Part shown: piece by piece, positions 19,674-27,410 of the stretch
Layout of the letters: each line of letters opens with the position of its first letter
Position numbering within the stretch: the first letter of the stretch is position 1
Source: Alcanivorax profundi
GTDB taxonomy: Bacteria; Pseudomonadota; Gammaproteobacteria; Pseudomonadales; Alcanivoracaceae
DNA length: 64,000 nucleotides
Assembly (NCBI RefSeq): GCF_003597125.1
Contig: NZ_QYYA01000001.1
Span: 124,001-188,000, forward strand
Direction of reading: 5' to 3'
The notes under the pieces: generated by a model
Seen by the model: only the letters and a program-made list of their open reading frames with translations
Databases searched by the model: none
What the model was told of the DNA's origin: nothing
Position numbers and translations under genes: made by a program

Positions 19674-20218
19674 ACCGAGGTGGTCAGGTCTTCACGTCGT
19701 CGCAGTTCGGACCGGACTTCCTCTGCCCAGTTGAGCCACGCTTGCTGGTCCAGAATACCGCGACGCAGGGTCAGGTAGGTGTACATGTTCTTGTCGCTGT
19801 CACGGTCATCCAGCTTGCGAGCCAGGTCTTCAAAAGTATTCAGGCGTTCGCGGCGCAGATCGGCCTGATCTTCCAGTTCCCGAAGGATAGAGGAAGGATC
19901 GCTCAGCGCCCCTCCGGCAATCTTGACCATAAACGCATCACGGATACGGGGCGGGGCAGCGGGTTTCCGCAGCCATCGGATTAACTCGTCTCGACCTTCT
20001 TCCGTGATCCGGTACATTTTCTTGTCCGGTTTGCCGTCTTGGGGAATATGGCGAAACTTCACCATGTCCTTCTCATTCAGTTTACCCAGTTCCAGGTAAA
20101 TCTGTTGGTGGGTGGCATTCCATACCAGCCCGATGCTGTTGGCAAATTCGCGAGCGAGGTCGTAACCGCTGGCTTCCTGATCTTGTAGTAATACAAGTAT
20201 GGCATGGCGCAATGACAC
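19670..20218 (-). CDS. PadR family transcriptional regulator
   Basis: DNA-binding repressor of the PadR type. It starts at GTG 20218 with GAGGAG upstream and is 182 residues. The N-terminal winged helix shows MSLRHAILVLLQDQEASGYDLAREF and YLELGKLNEKDMVKF...KKMYRITEEGRDELIRWL; the C-terminal half is the helical dimerisation region of the Vir-like PadR subclass. It leads a four-gene overlapping operon (PadR, DUF1853, DUF2804, DUF4282), so it probably controls that operon. Its ligand is unknown; family members often sense phenolic acids or drugs. Confidence 0.9.
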   Translation of the reverse strand: MSLRHAILVLLQDQEASGYDLAREFANSIGLVWNATHQQIYLELGKLNEKDMVKFRHIPQDGKPDKKMYRITEEGRDELIRWLRKPAAPPRIRDAFMVKIAGGALSDPSSILRELEDQADLRRERLNTFEDLARKLDDRDSDKNMYTYLTLRRGILDQQAWLNWAEEVRSELRRREDLTTSV

Positions 20219-20429
20219 GGCTGACTCCTCGGCAATCTCTTTTAGTTTTGATACCAGATTGATAGTAGAGAGCCGTGTTATTGCAGCGCAATCCGTTGAA
20301 TAAGTAGTTTTGTAAAAACTTGGTGAAGTTAGCCAACAAGAGCGCGCCAGTGTAAGTATTTGTTATTAAAAGGCATGCACTATGTTGGCCAAGTGGTCTT
20401 GAATCGAAACGGGTGTCGCGTTGCTGTCA

Positions 20430-21116
20430 TCAGTGTTTTGAAGGGAAATCCATCAGCATGCTGGCCTGGTATCGACAGGAGGCGGTTAGCTGCTCTTCGG
20501 TCAGTTTGGGGATCAAATTGTGGATCAGGCTGCGGGAGGCCTTACGGGTGGTTTCTACCCCCACGCTGGCGATCTTGCGCAGCACCGGACCGAATTTCAG
20601 CAGCGCCATGGGCTTTTCGAAGTACCAGTGTATGGATTCGTCGGTGACTTCCAGCAGGTATTCTTCCAGTTCCCGGCGGGCTTCTTCGAAATCCCCGTTC
20701 TCGCACAGCTGGGGCAGGTTGGCCCCCTTCATGGCGAGCCCTTCGTTAACCGGGAATGCTACATACCAGGTTTCCCCGTCCTCACCGGGTTGGCGCACCT
20801 GGTCCATGTAACTGGCAGAATCCTGGTTCTGTTTCAGGTCCATCTTGCGAGCGCTACGGCCGACCACCAGGGCGGTCGCTTTGCTGATGGTGGAACAGGT
20901 CATGTTGACCACCTTGAGCATGCCGGAAGACAGATTGGCGGCTTCCGAGGCGCGCAGCATGAACGCCTGCAGTGCCTCATCAATGAAGATGGCCATGATT
21001 TCCTCGATTTCCTTGGGTTGCGGCTTGCTGGCGCCACCCTGCATATCGCGGATAAAAGCGTCGGTTTTGGTGTGGAGAGTCTCGCTGGACTGAAAGGCCA
21101 CATGAGGATTTGTCAT
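20430..21116 (-). CDS. Conserved hypothetical protein, 228 aa
   Basis: I do not recognise a family. The protein is soluble-looking and mainly helical, with no signal peptide or membrane helix. Features: polar N-terminus, PKPQPKEIEEIMAIFIDEALQAFMLR-like helix around residues 32-55, a segment ALVVGRSARKMDLKQNQDSASYMDQVRQ, then ESIHWYFEKPMALLKFGPVLRKIASVGVETTRKASRSL in outline near the C-terminus. It is monocistronic, in the opposite direction to the YbjN gene, with its own 200-base gap from padR. Codon use and composition resemble its neighbours. Confidence 0.7.
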   Translation of the reverse strand: MTNPHVAFQSSETLHTKTDAFIRDMQGGASKPQPKEIEEIMAIFIDEALQAFMLRASEAANLSSGMLKVVNMTCSTISKATALVVGRSARKMDLKQNQDSASYMDQVRQPGEDGETWYVAFPVNEGLAMKGANLPQLCENGDFEEARRELEEYLLEVTDESIHWYFEKPMALLKFGPVLRKIASVGVETTRKASRSLIHNLIPKLTEEQLTASCRYQASMLMDFPSKH

Positions 21117-21265
21117 TATTCGGCTCCCGATGACTGGAGGAAAGGATGATACCCATGGGTATTTGCCGACCCAATGACCAAAATTGCCGGGTTTCTATTT
21201 CTTTTTGTGGCGCAATGGCTGATGATTCGCGGCCATTGCCGGGTTTGCCGGGGTGAGGAGAAAAC

Positions 21266-21739
21266 ATGTTAGGCGTCATCCACGCGGATGCAGACCAGAT
21301 CAAGCAATGGTTGCAACAGGCGAATATTCAGCATTACATCTGTGAGCACTGCCACGGCCTGCACCTGTCAGAATTGCAGGGGCGAGAAGGTGTGGTGGAT
21401 GCGCGGCTGTTTGTGGAAGAGGATGGCGTGTTGCTGACCACGGAACTGGAAGTTCGGCCGGCGGCGCTGTTTGCAGTGCAAGCAGAGTTGAGCCGTCTGA
21501 ATATGGCCTTTCCCTCCATCAAGCTGTTCCTTGACGTCAATGATGATTCCCTGCCCAGGCTGGTTGCCTGTGACCTGTTGTTGGGTCGCAGGGGGATTAC
21601 GTTTGACCAGTTTATCTACTTCGTACAAGCCACCGTGGATGCCACCCTGCAACTGATGGATGAATGTCAGCAATTTCACTGGCTGATCTGGCCGGACGAA
21701 ATGGATGGTGATGCTGCTCCTGGTGATGCCCTGCATTAG
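21266..21739 (+). CDS. YbjN domain-containing protein
   Basis: Small cytosolic protein (157 residues) of the YbjN/sensory-transduction-regulator type, a fold related to type III secretion chaperones. Typical features are the alternating strands LHLSELQGREGVVDARLFVEEDGVLLTTELEVRP and a helical hydrophobic C-terminal part (FDQFIYFVQATVDATLQLMDEC). CEHCHG at residues 21-26 could be a small metal site or redox pair, an observation without family support. The next gene starts 9 bases after its stop with a shared ribosome site, so it is probably co-transcribed with the 2OG oxygenase. Confidence 0.6.
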   Translation: MLGVIHADADQIKQWLQQANIQHYICEHCHGLHLSELQGREGVVDARLFVEEDGVLLTTELEVRPAALFAVQAELSRLNMAFPSIKLFLDVNDDSLPRLVACDLLLGRRGITFDQFIYFVQATVDATLQLMDECQQFHWLIWPDEMDGDAAPGDALH

Positions 21740-21748
21740 GAGCCTCCT

Positions 21749-22414
21749 GTGCACAAGACTGTGGATTGGCCCGAAGGCTTTGGCGCGGACCTCCATGAAT
21801 ATCTGATTCAGGAGCTGGTGGCGCGCGGCTATTGCGTCGCTCCGGGGTATTGCCCTCCTTCTCTGGTCCGGCAGCTTCGTGACGAAGCGCAGGCACGTGA
21901 CGGTCTCGGAGAGTTTCGGCTTGCAGGCATTGGTCGCCGGCAGGAATTCCAGAAAGATACCCGTATACGCAGTGATCGGACCTGCTGGCTCAAGGGCGGC
22001 TCGCAGGCGCAAGCACAGTGGTTCGAGGCCATGGAGCAGCTTCGGCTCGAAGTGAACCGGGCCTTGTTCATGGGGTTGTTCGAGCTGGAATCCCATTTCG
22101 CCATTTATGGCCCTGGAGATTACTACCAGCGCCACCTGGACGCGTTTGCGGGCAACAATGGGCGTTTGTTGTCTGTTGTGCTTTACCTCAACGAAGATTG
22201 GCAGAGTGAGTGGGATGGGCGCTTGCGTATCTGGAATAGCCCTGATGCCAAGCTGGCAGACACAGAGGTTGAACCCCATGGGGGCACTCTGGTGGCCTTT
22301 CTGAGCGAGAAAATTCCCCACGAAGTCTTGGCAGCTACTCGGGAACGATACAGTATTGCCGGATGGTTTCGCTGCAACAACACTACTGCCGACTGGCTCG
22401 ATCCACCACGCTGA
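21749..22414 (+). CDS. 2OG-Fe(II) oxygenase
   Basis: Predicted dioxygenase using 2-oxoglutarate, Fe(II) and O2 to hydroxylate an unknown substrate. It starts at GTG 21749 (AGGAG upstream) and is 221 residues. The iron triad is visible as H129 and D131 (YYQRHLDAF) and H191 (KIPHEVLA), with R200 for 2-oxoglutarate. SVVLYLNEDW and GGTLVAFLSEKIPHEV are the usual strands of the double-stranded helix in prolyl-4-hydroxylase-like enzymes. The start of the next gene, encoding a glycine-rich exported protein, lies inside its last 52 bases. Confidence 0.87.
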   Translation: MHKTVDWPEGFGADLHEYLIQELVARGYCVAPGYCPPSLVRQLRDEAQARDGLGEFRLAGIGRRQEFQKDTRIRSDRTCWLKGGSQAQAQWFEAMEQLRLEVNRALFMGLFELESHFAIYGPGDYYQRHLDAFAGNNGRLLSVVLYLNEDWQSEWDGRLRIWNSPDAKLADTEVEPHGGTLVAFLSEKIPHEVLAATRERYSIAGWFRCNNTTADWLDPPR

Positions 22415-24411
22415 TCCTGGCTTTCCTGCTGGGGGCTGCGCCTGTCCATGCCCAGCTCTGTGGTGAGCCGGGTCGAGACGGTCAGGCGATCTCCGACCCC
22501 ATTCTCAACAGTTATTTCACGGGAAGTGATGACGCTTCACTGGCGGCGGGAAGCCGTGAGCTGGTGTTGACTCGTGCCCGTGGTTCCTATCCGCTGCTTC
22601 CCGGCGATCTTGCCTTGTTGATGCAGGTGCAAGGGGCGACCATCAGTACCCGTAATGACCGTCGCTATGGCGTGCTGGCCTCCCACACGCTGAAGGCGGA
22701 ATGGCTGCGTATCGACAGGGTTGACGGGGGGCGGGTGCAGGTAAAGGGCGCCGGGGCAGGCGGTGGATTGCTGCATGCCTATCACAACCAGCCCGCCGGT
22801 CCGGATCATGGGCGTGCCCGCTGGCAGCTTGTGCGGGTGCCCCAATTTGATGCCCTCACCCTGGATCAGGATGTACTGGCGTTGCCGTGGGATGGTTTTA
22901 CCGGCGGTGTGCTGGCACTGGATGTGCGTCGCGGCCTGGCCCTGGCAGGCCATGCCCTGAATGTGGACGGGGCAGGTTTGCGAGGGGCGCCGGCGGTGTC
23001 GTTGCAGGGTGCGTTGGGGAATCCGGACGATTGGCGCTACAGCGCGCCAAACCCGGAGGATCAGGCGTTGGGCTATGGTCACCATGGCAGCAAGGGGGAA
23101 GGGATCGCCGGGACCCCGGTCATGATCGATCCGCAACAGCCAGGCTATCCGGAGGGTGGCATGGCGCGAGGCGCGCCAGCCACCGCAGGTGGCGGCGGTA
23201 ACGCCATGGATATGTCCCATCGGTTGCTCGCCAGTGGTGGTGGCGGGGGTAACGGTCAACCCGGTCAGGCGGGCCAGCCGCAGTCAGGGGGTGGCCTGGG
23301 CGGTCACAAGGCTCCGCCGGGCCCCTGGTTGGGCAGTGGCGGTGGCGCCGCAGCCCGTTCGGTGGGCACGGGTGGCGATGGCGGTAGCGGTGGCGGCCTG
23401 ATATTGATTCGGGCGGCGGCGGTGACCGGCCCTGGCGCTCTGACCTTGCGGGGAAATCCCGGCAGTGCAGCGGGCAAGGCCGGAGGCGGTGGTGGCAGCG
23501 GCGGTACCCTGTGGCTGGATATGCCCTCTGACGTGTCGTTGTCGCTGAAAGCGGATGTGTCCGGGGGGGCTGGAGCCGCGGGTGGCGGCAACGGCGGCGA
23601 AGGGCAGAGCTTGTCTGCTGATGGCCGGGAAGGTTTTCCCGCCTTTCCATTGTCAGGCGCTCAGGCCGGTTTCCGTTGTCGTCCGGCGGGACACTGGATT
23701 TCCGGTAGACTGTTTCTGGATAACGGCGCGGCGGATCCTGCCCAGGCCTTCAATGCCCGGTTTGACGATGGCGAACAACCGGTCGTTGCCCGGCAGCTGC
23801 GATTGACTGGGGTCGGTGTCCGCCCGCAGACCGTTTCTACGGACAGACAGGGACAGTTCAGCCTGCGTTTGTCGGAGGCGGAGAGTCGCGGTCAGTCCTT
23901 GCGATTGTCCTTGACCCTGGCGGACGAAGAGCGCTTGCCGGCGCTGCCGGTGTTGAATCGAGCGCCCGCAAAACAACAGGGGAAACAGCTCGAGTGGTCG
24001 CTGACGGCGACTCCGGACCGGCATTCCGGCCCGTTGGCGATAGGGCTGGTGACCTTGCCGCAGTGGCAGGGCGCGGCCTCCCAGTCCGTGCCCGTGGGTG
24101 GCAAGGCGGTGCTGACCTTCCGCTACCATGCCTCGGTGAGTGGGCAGGTGCACTTTACCAGCAATAGTGAGGCGGTCAGTGGGCTGCTCATGGACCGGGA
24201 ATGTTCCGGCGACAGTGAGCGTTGGCAAACCGGCAGTAGCCCGGGCTGGAACGTGGTGGCCGGAGAGTTGTTATGCGTGCGGGTGCCGGTGGCATTTGAC
24301 GGCAGCAAACGCACCGTCACCGTCATCGCCCGTACTCAGCCTGCTGGTGCGCCACAGGGCTTCTCGCTGCCGACACAGCGCGCCTCCACACAGCTTAATC
24401 CTGCTCACTGA
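22363..24411 (+). CDS. Glycine-rich exported protein
   Basis: Unknown function; 682 residues with an N-terminal signal peptide (LILAFLLGAAPVHA, cleavage near residue 30). Residues about 30-230 are a beta-rich head with GVLASHTLKAEWLRIDRVDGGRVQVKG in outline; residues about 265-430 are extremely rich in glycine, serine and alanine (GGGGNGQPGQAGQPQSGGGL, GGDGGSGGGLILIRAAAV, AGGGGGSGGTLWL). The C-terminal part has SDF-type repeats: LDNGAADPAQAFNARFDDGE and later a Cys pair. This resembles cell-surface adhesin or matrix proteins. It overlaps the oxygenase gene by 52 bases, suggesting coupling and possibly modification by it. Confidence 0.72.
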   Translation: MVSLQQHYCRLARSTTLILAFLLGAAPVHAQLCGEPGRDGQAISDPILNSYFTGSDDASLAAGSRELVLTRARGSYPLLPGDLALLMQVQGATISTRNDRRYGVLASHTLKAEWLRIDRVDGGRVQVKGAGAGGGLLHAYHNQPAGPDHGRARWQLVRVPQFDALTLDQDVLALPWDGFTGGVLALDVRRGLALAGHALNVDGAGLRGAPAVSLQGALGNPDDWRYSAPNPEDQALGYGHHGSKGEGIAGTPVMIDPQQPGYPEGGMARGAPATAGGGGNAMDMSHRLLASGGGGGNGQPGQAGQPQSGGGLGGHKAPPGPWLGSGGGAAARSVGTGGDGGSGGGLILIRAAAVTGPGALTLRGNPGSAAGKAGGGGGSGGTLWLDMPSDVSLSLKADVSGGAGAAGGGNGGEGQSLSADGREGFPAFPLSGAQAGFRCRPAGHWISGRLFLDNGAADPAQAFNARFDDGEQPVVARQLRLTGVGVRPQTVSTDRQGQFSLRLSEAESRGQSLRLSLTLADEERLPALPVLNRAPAKQQGKQLEWSLTATPDRHSGPLAIGLVTLPQWQGAASQSVPVGGKAVLTFRYHASVSGQVHFTSNSEAVSGLLMDRECSGDSERWQTGSSPGWNVVAGELLCVRVPVAFDGSKRTVTVIARTQPAGAPQGFSLPTQRASTQLNPAH

Positions 24412-24450
24412 CCGTCTGTCCGTCGCGCGACAAAAGTTAGACAGATGCCT

Positions 24451-24476
24451 CTTGAAAGCCGGTTGGCTATCCCCAT
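24451..24476 (+). promoter_or_regulatory. Sigma-32 heat-shock promoter of hsp20
   Basis: CTTGAAA (24451-24457), a 13-base spacer, and CCCCAT (24471-24476) followed by TTT reproduce the RpoH consensus exactly. The start site would fall near 24484, leaving a leader of about 137 bases before the hsp20 ATG. Confidence 0.85.
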
Positions 24477-24620
24477 TTTCTGAATTGTGACAACAGACCG
24501 GTCTGACATTGTGCTCTGCTCTGAGAGTGCATGTCTGTCACACACAAACCTGTACGTTAAACCGTGAATCAGTGGATGCCTGCGGGGTCTGCTGCTGACG
24601 ATGGAATGAGGATAGTGTGT

Positions 24621-25070
24621 ATGAATACCGGATTTTCTCTTGCCCCTTTGTTTCGCCATTCCGTGGGCTTCGACCGTTTTGATGAGCTGCTGGATGCCGC
24701 GCTGCGTGCGGATCAGTCCAACGGTTTCCCTCCCTACGACATCATCCGCGAGAGTGATGGACGTTACCGCATCGTGATGGCGGTGGCGGGGTTTGCCCGC
24801 AGTGATATCGAAATCACGGTAAAGGAAAACGAACTGAAGATTCGCGGTAACCTGGCCAGCCAGGATGACAGCGAACGGACCTGGCTGCATCGTGGCATTG
24901 CCCGCCGCGCCTTCGAGCGCACTTTCAAGCTGGCCGACCACGTGGAAGTGGATGGCGCAGGCCTTGAAGATGGGCTGCTGACGGTCACTCTCAACCGTAT
25001 TATTCCCGAGGAAAAAAAGCCCCGGGTGATCCAGGTGGATGGCGCGCCATCGCCTACAAAAAGTAATTGA
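24621..25070 (+). CDS. Small heat-shock protein Hsp20 (IbpA-type)
   Basis: ATP-independent chaperone that binds unfolding proteins and aggregates. The start is ATG 24621 with GAGGA eight bases before; it gives 149 residues, close to E. coli IbpA/IbpB. Typical sequence: MNTGFSLAPLFRHSVGFDRFDELLD at the N-terminus, PPYDIIRESDGRYRIVMAVAGF, ENELKIRGN, WLHRGIARRAFERTFKLADHVEV in outline, and DGLLTVTLNRIIPEEKKPR. The C-terminal IxI-like anchor (RVIQVDG) is present. A consensus sigma-32 promoter precedes it and an intrinsic terminator follows, so it is a single-gene heat-shock unit. Confidence 0.94.
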   Translation: MNTGFSLAPLFRHSVGFDRFDELLDAALRADQSNGFPPYDIIRESDGRYRIVMAVAGFARSDIEITVKENELKIRGNLASQDDSERTWLHRGIARRAFERTFKLADHVEVDGAGLEDGLLTVTLNRIIPEEKKPRVIQVDGAPSPTKSN

Positions 25071-25107
25071 TCGCTAACAGTCTGTGACGCGTATTTTGTG
25101 ACACAGT

Positions 25108-25133
25108 AAAGGGGCCGGTAAGGCCCCTTTTTG
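25108..25133 (+). terminator. Intrinsic terminator after hsp20
   Basis: AAAGGGGCC-GGTAA-GGCCCCTTTTT: 6-bp GC stem extended by A-T pairs and followed by five T residues, about 40 bases after the stop. Confidence 0.92.
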
Positions 25134-25308
25134 TTAGCGTCGAAAGGGTAGCTCAGGCGCCGATCCGCCATTTCAGTGGTTTTCTGCAAGGAGTCGCTGA
25201 ACAACTGCTGGATTGGGGGTGTCTGGGTACGTATCGCAGCCACATCTTGTGGGACGGCCAGGAAGGCCGTGCGGTCCGAACATTGTCAGCCACAGGGAGA
25301 GGCATGCA

Positions 25309-25827
25309 ATGAAACGTCTTTATTACTTCACCAAGTCCCTGACGTCCGTTCAGGGGATTACCCGTGATCTTCAACAAGTCGGTATCGGCGAAAATCGCAT
25401 GCATGTCATGGGCACCGATACCATGGCCATTGCCCAGGCCCACGTGCATGGCACGACCACCTGGGAAGAAACCGACATCATGCATTCCGGGTTTATGGGC
25501 GCGCTCATCGGGATGGGCGTCGGTTTGCTGGCCGGATTCCTGATCGCCGGGGCAGACCCCTGGGGCATGCAACTGGAAAGCGGGGCCATCATTGGCGCCA
25601 CCCTGTTTGGTACCTGTTTTGGTGCCTGGTTGGGAGGGTTGCGTGGGGTGTCTTCCCAGAATCACCATCTGACGCCTTACCTGGATCGGGTGGAGCAGGG
25701 AGACTACCTGATGATGGTGGATGCCGATGACGACCAACAGGCGGGCAGGGTGGAAAAGGTGATGAAAAACCACCGCCACGAAGCCGAAGAAGCCGGCCGT
25801 GAGGAGCATTTCAGCCCGTTCGATTGA
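25309..25827 (+). CDS. Hypothetical membrane protein with glycine-rich hairpin
   Basis: 172 residues from ATG 25309, chosen because GGGAGAGG lies just upstream; longer in-frame starts are implausible. The N-terminus (MKRLYYFTKSLTSVQGITRDLQQVGIGENRMHVMGTD in outline) looks like a regulator-type domain found in Pseudomonas proteins of unknown role. Two glycine-rich helices follow (FMGALIGMGVGLLAGFLIAG and SGAIIGATLFGTCFGAWLGG, about residues 62-105), then a histidine-rich charged tail (KNHRHEAEEAGREEHFSPFD). It follows the heat-shock unit but has its own 180-base gap. The role is unknown; stress-linked inner-membrane location is a guess. Confidence 0.75.
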   Translation: MKRLYYFTKSLTSVQGITRDLQQVGIGENRMHVMGTDTMAIAQAHVHGTTTWEETDIMHSGFMGALIGMGVGLLAGFLIAGADPWGMQLESGAIIGATLFGTCFGAWLGGLRGVSSQNHHLTPYLDRVEQGDYLMMVDADDDQQAGRVEKVMKNHRHEAEEAGREEHFSPFD

Positions 25828-25940
25828 GTGTGTTTCGTCTGGAAACACAGGAACGGTTTGTGGGAGGTTCTCTCTGCGGTTGACGCCCGCAGTTCGGGGG
25901 CCTCCACTGTCCTCCTCCTGTGGGAGAAGCCTGGGCGCCT

Positions 25941-26960
25941 TTATGCCGTTTCCAGCCAGGTGGCTGCCACATCCAGCATGCGCTGACTGAATCCCCATTC
26001 GTTGTCATACCAAGCTAGCAGTTTGAACTGCTGGCCAATCTGCTGGGTGTGGTTGATGTCCACGATGCAGGAATAGGGCTGGTGATTGAAATCCCCGGAC
26101 ACCAACGGCAGGTGATTGATCGCCAGCACACCCTGTAACGGGCCGTGGGCGGCGTTGCTCAGGGCTTCGTGCACGGCGTCGATCGTGGCGGGTTTCTCCA
26201 GGGTCACCGTCAGGTCCACCAGCGACACATTCAATGTGGGGACCCTGACCGCCAGCCCGTCCAGCTTGCCGGCCAGATGTGGCAAGACCTTGCCCACCGC
26301 GCGGGCGGCTCCGGTGCTGGTAGGAATCATGTTGACCGCGGCGGCACGGGCGCGCAGCAGGTCGCCATGGGCCTTGTCTACCAGATTCTGGTCATTGGTG
26401 TAGCTGTGTACGGTGGTCATCAGGCCTTGGCGTACGGTAAAGGCCCGGTCCAGTACCTCGACCAATGGAGCAAGGCAGTTAGTGGTACAGGACGCATTGG
26501 AGACAATCTGCTGGCTTGCCGTCAGCTGCTCATGATTGACCCCGTAGACCACCATGGCATCGGCATCGTCTACAGGATAACTGGCCAGCACCCGTGGTGC
26601 GCCGGCGTCCAGGTGGTGCTGGAGCTCGGCGCGATGCTTGAATTTGCCCGCAGCTTCAATCACCAGATCCGGTTTCAGGCTGGCCCAGGGCAGGGTGGAG
26701 AGTTCCGCACGAGAGAAACAGGGGATGCGGTGGCCGTCAATTTCCAGATGACTGCCGTCATAGTGAACCGAGTGAGTCCAGCGCCCATGGGTGCTGTCGA
26801 AGGCCAGCAGGTGGGCAAGCACGGTAAAGTCGGCCAGATCATTGATGGCCACCAGCTCAAAACGAGGGCTGGCCGGATGATCCTGCAGGGCGCGGACAAT
26901 GCAACGGCCGATGCGTCCAAAGCCATTGATAGCAATACGAAATGTCCTGTCTGTATTCAT
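25941..26960 (-). CDS. gap: Glyceraldehyde-3-phosphate dehydrogenase, type I
   Basis: NAD(P)-dependent oxidation of glyceraldehyde-3-phosphate in central carbon metabolism. The 339-residue protein shows the Rossmann motif INGFGRIGR (residues 11-19), the catalytic SNASCTTNCLAP with C158, HSYTNDQNLVDKAHGDLLRARAAAVNMIPTSTGAA and the end WYDNEWGFSQRML. The HSYTNDQ and TSTGAA stretches favour GAPDH over erythrose-4-phosphate dehydrogenase (Epd), which it otherwise resembles (AINDLADFTVLAHLLAFDSTHGRW). It is a single gene, transcribed towards the convergent small membrane-protein gene. Confidence 0.85.
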   Translation of the reverse strand: MNTDRTFRIAINGFGRIGRCIVRALQDHPASPRFELVAINDLADFTVLAHLLAFDSTHGRWTHSVHYDGSHLEIDGHRIPCFSRAELSTLPWASLKPDLVIEAAGKFKHRAELQHHLDAGAPRVLASYPVDDADAMVVYGVNHEQLTASQQIVSNASCTTNCLAPLVEVLDRAFTVRQGLMTTVHSYTNDQNLVDKAHGDLLRARAAAVNMIPTSTGAARAVGKVLPHLAGKLDGLAVRVPTLNVSLVDLTVTLEKPATIDAVHEALSNAAHGPLQGVLAINHLPLVSGDFNHQPYSCIVDINHTQQIGQQFKLLAWYDNEWGFSQRMLDVAATWLETA

Positions 26961-27146
26961 CGTTCAGGCTCCGTCTACCATCCGTTTCCAGTGTAGACCC
27001 GGGCACCATTCTGCCGCCAGTCTGATCAAGCTTTGTTCAGATGGACGGCAGGATCCGGTGTTTTGCCGAGACGCCCTTGCAAAGCCACAAGGCTTTGGCC
27101 ACAATGCGCGCTCGCTGTGCGGCTGTCACGCTGCGCGCGCGTTATG

Positions 27147-27255
<109 letters not shown>

Positions 27256-27410
27256 TCCTAATCCCGCTTCACCGCTTCTCGCAAATACACTCCCCAAACA
27301 CGCTTCCCAAAACCGTTGCTCGCACTGTCCTCGCTTCGGGAACTTCGTTAGCATAAGCGACTGAATTTCAATTCCTTTGTCGTGGTGGCTGCGAAAGCTG
27401 CTGGAGTGCT

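Noticed and set aside
25941-26960. Erythrose-4-phosphate dehydrogenase (epd)
   Set aside because: Some stretches resemble Epd, but HSYTNDQN, RARAAAVNMIPTSTGAA and WYDNEWG fit glyceraldehyde-3-phosphate dehydrogenase better, and no pgk/fba or pdxB genes are adjacent.
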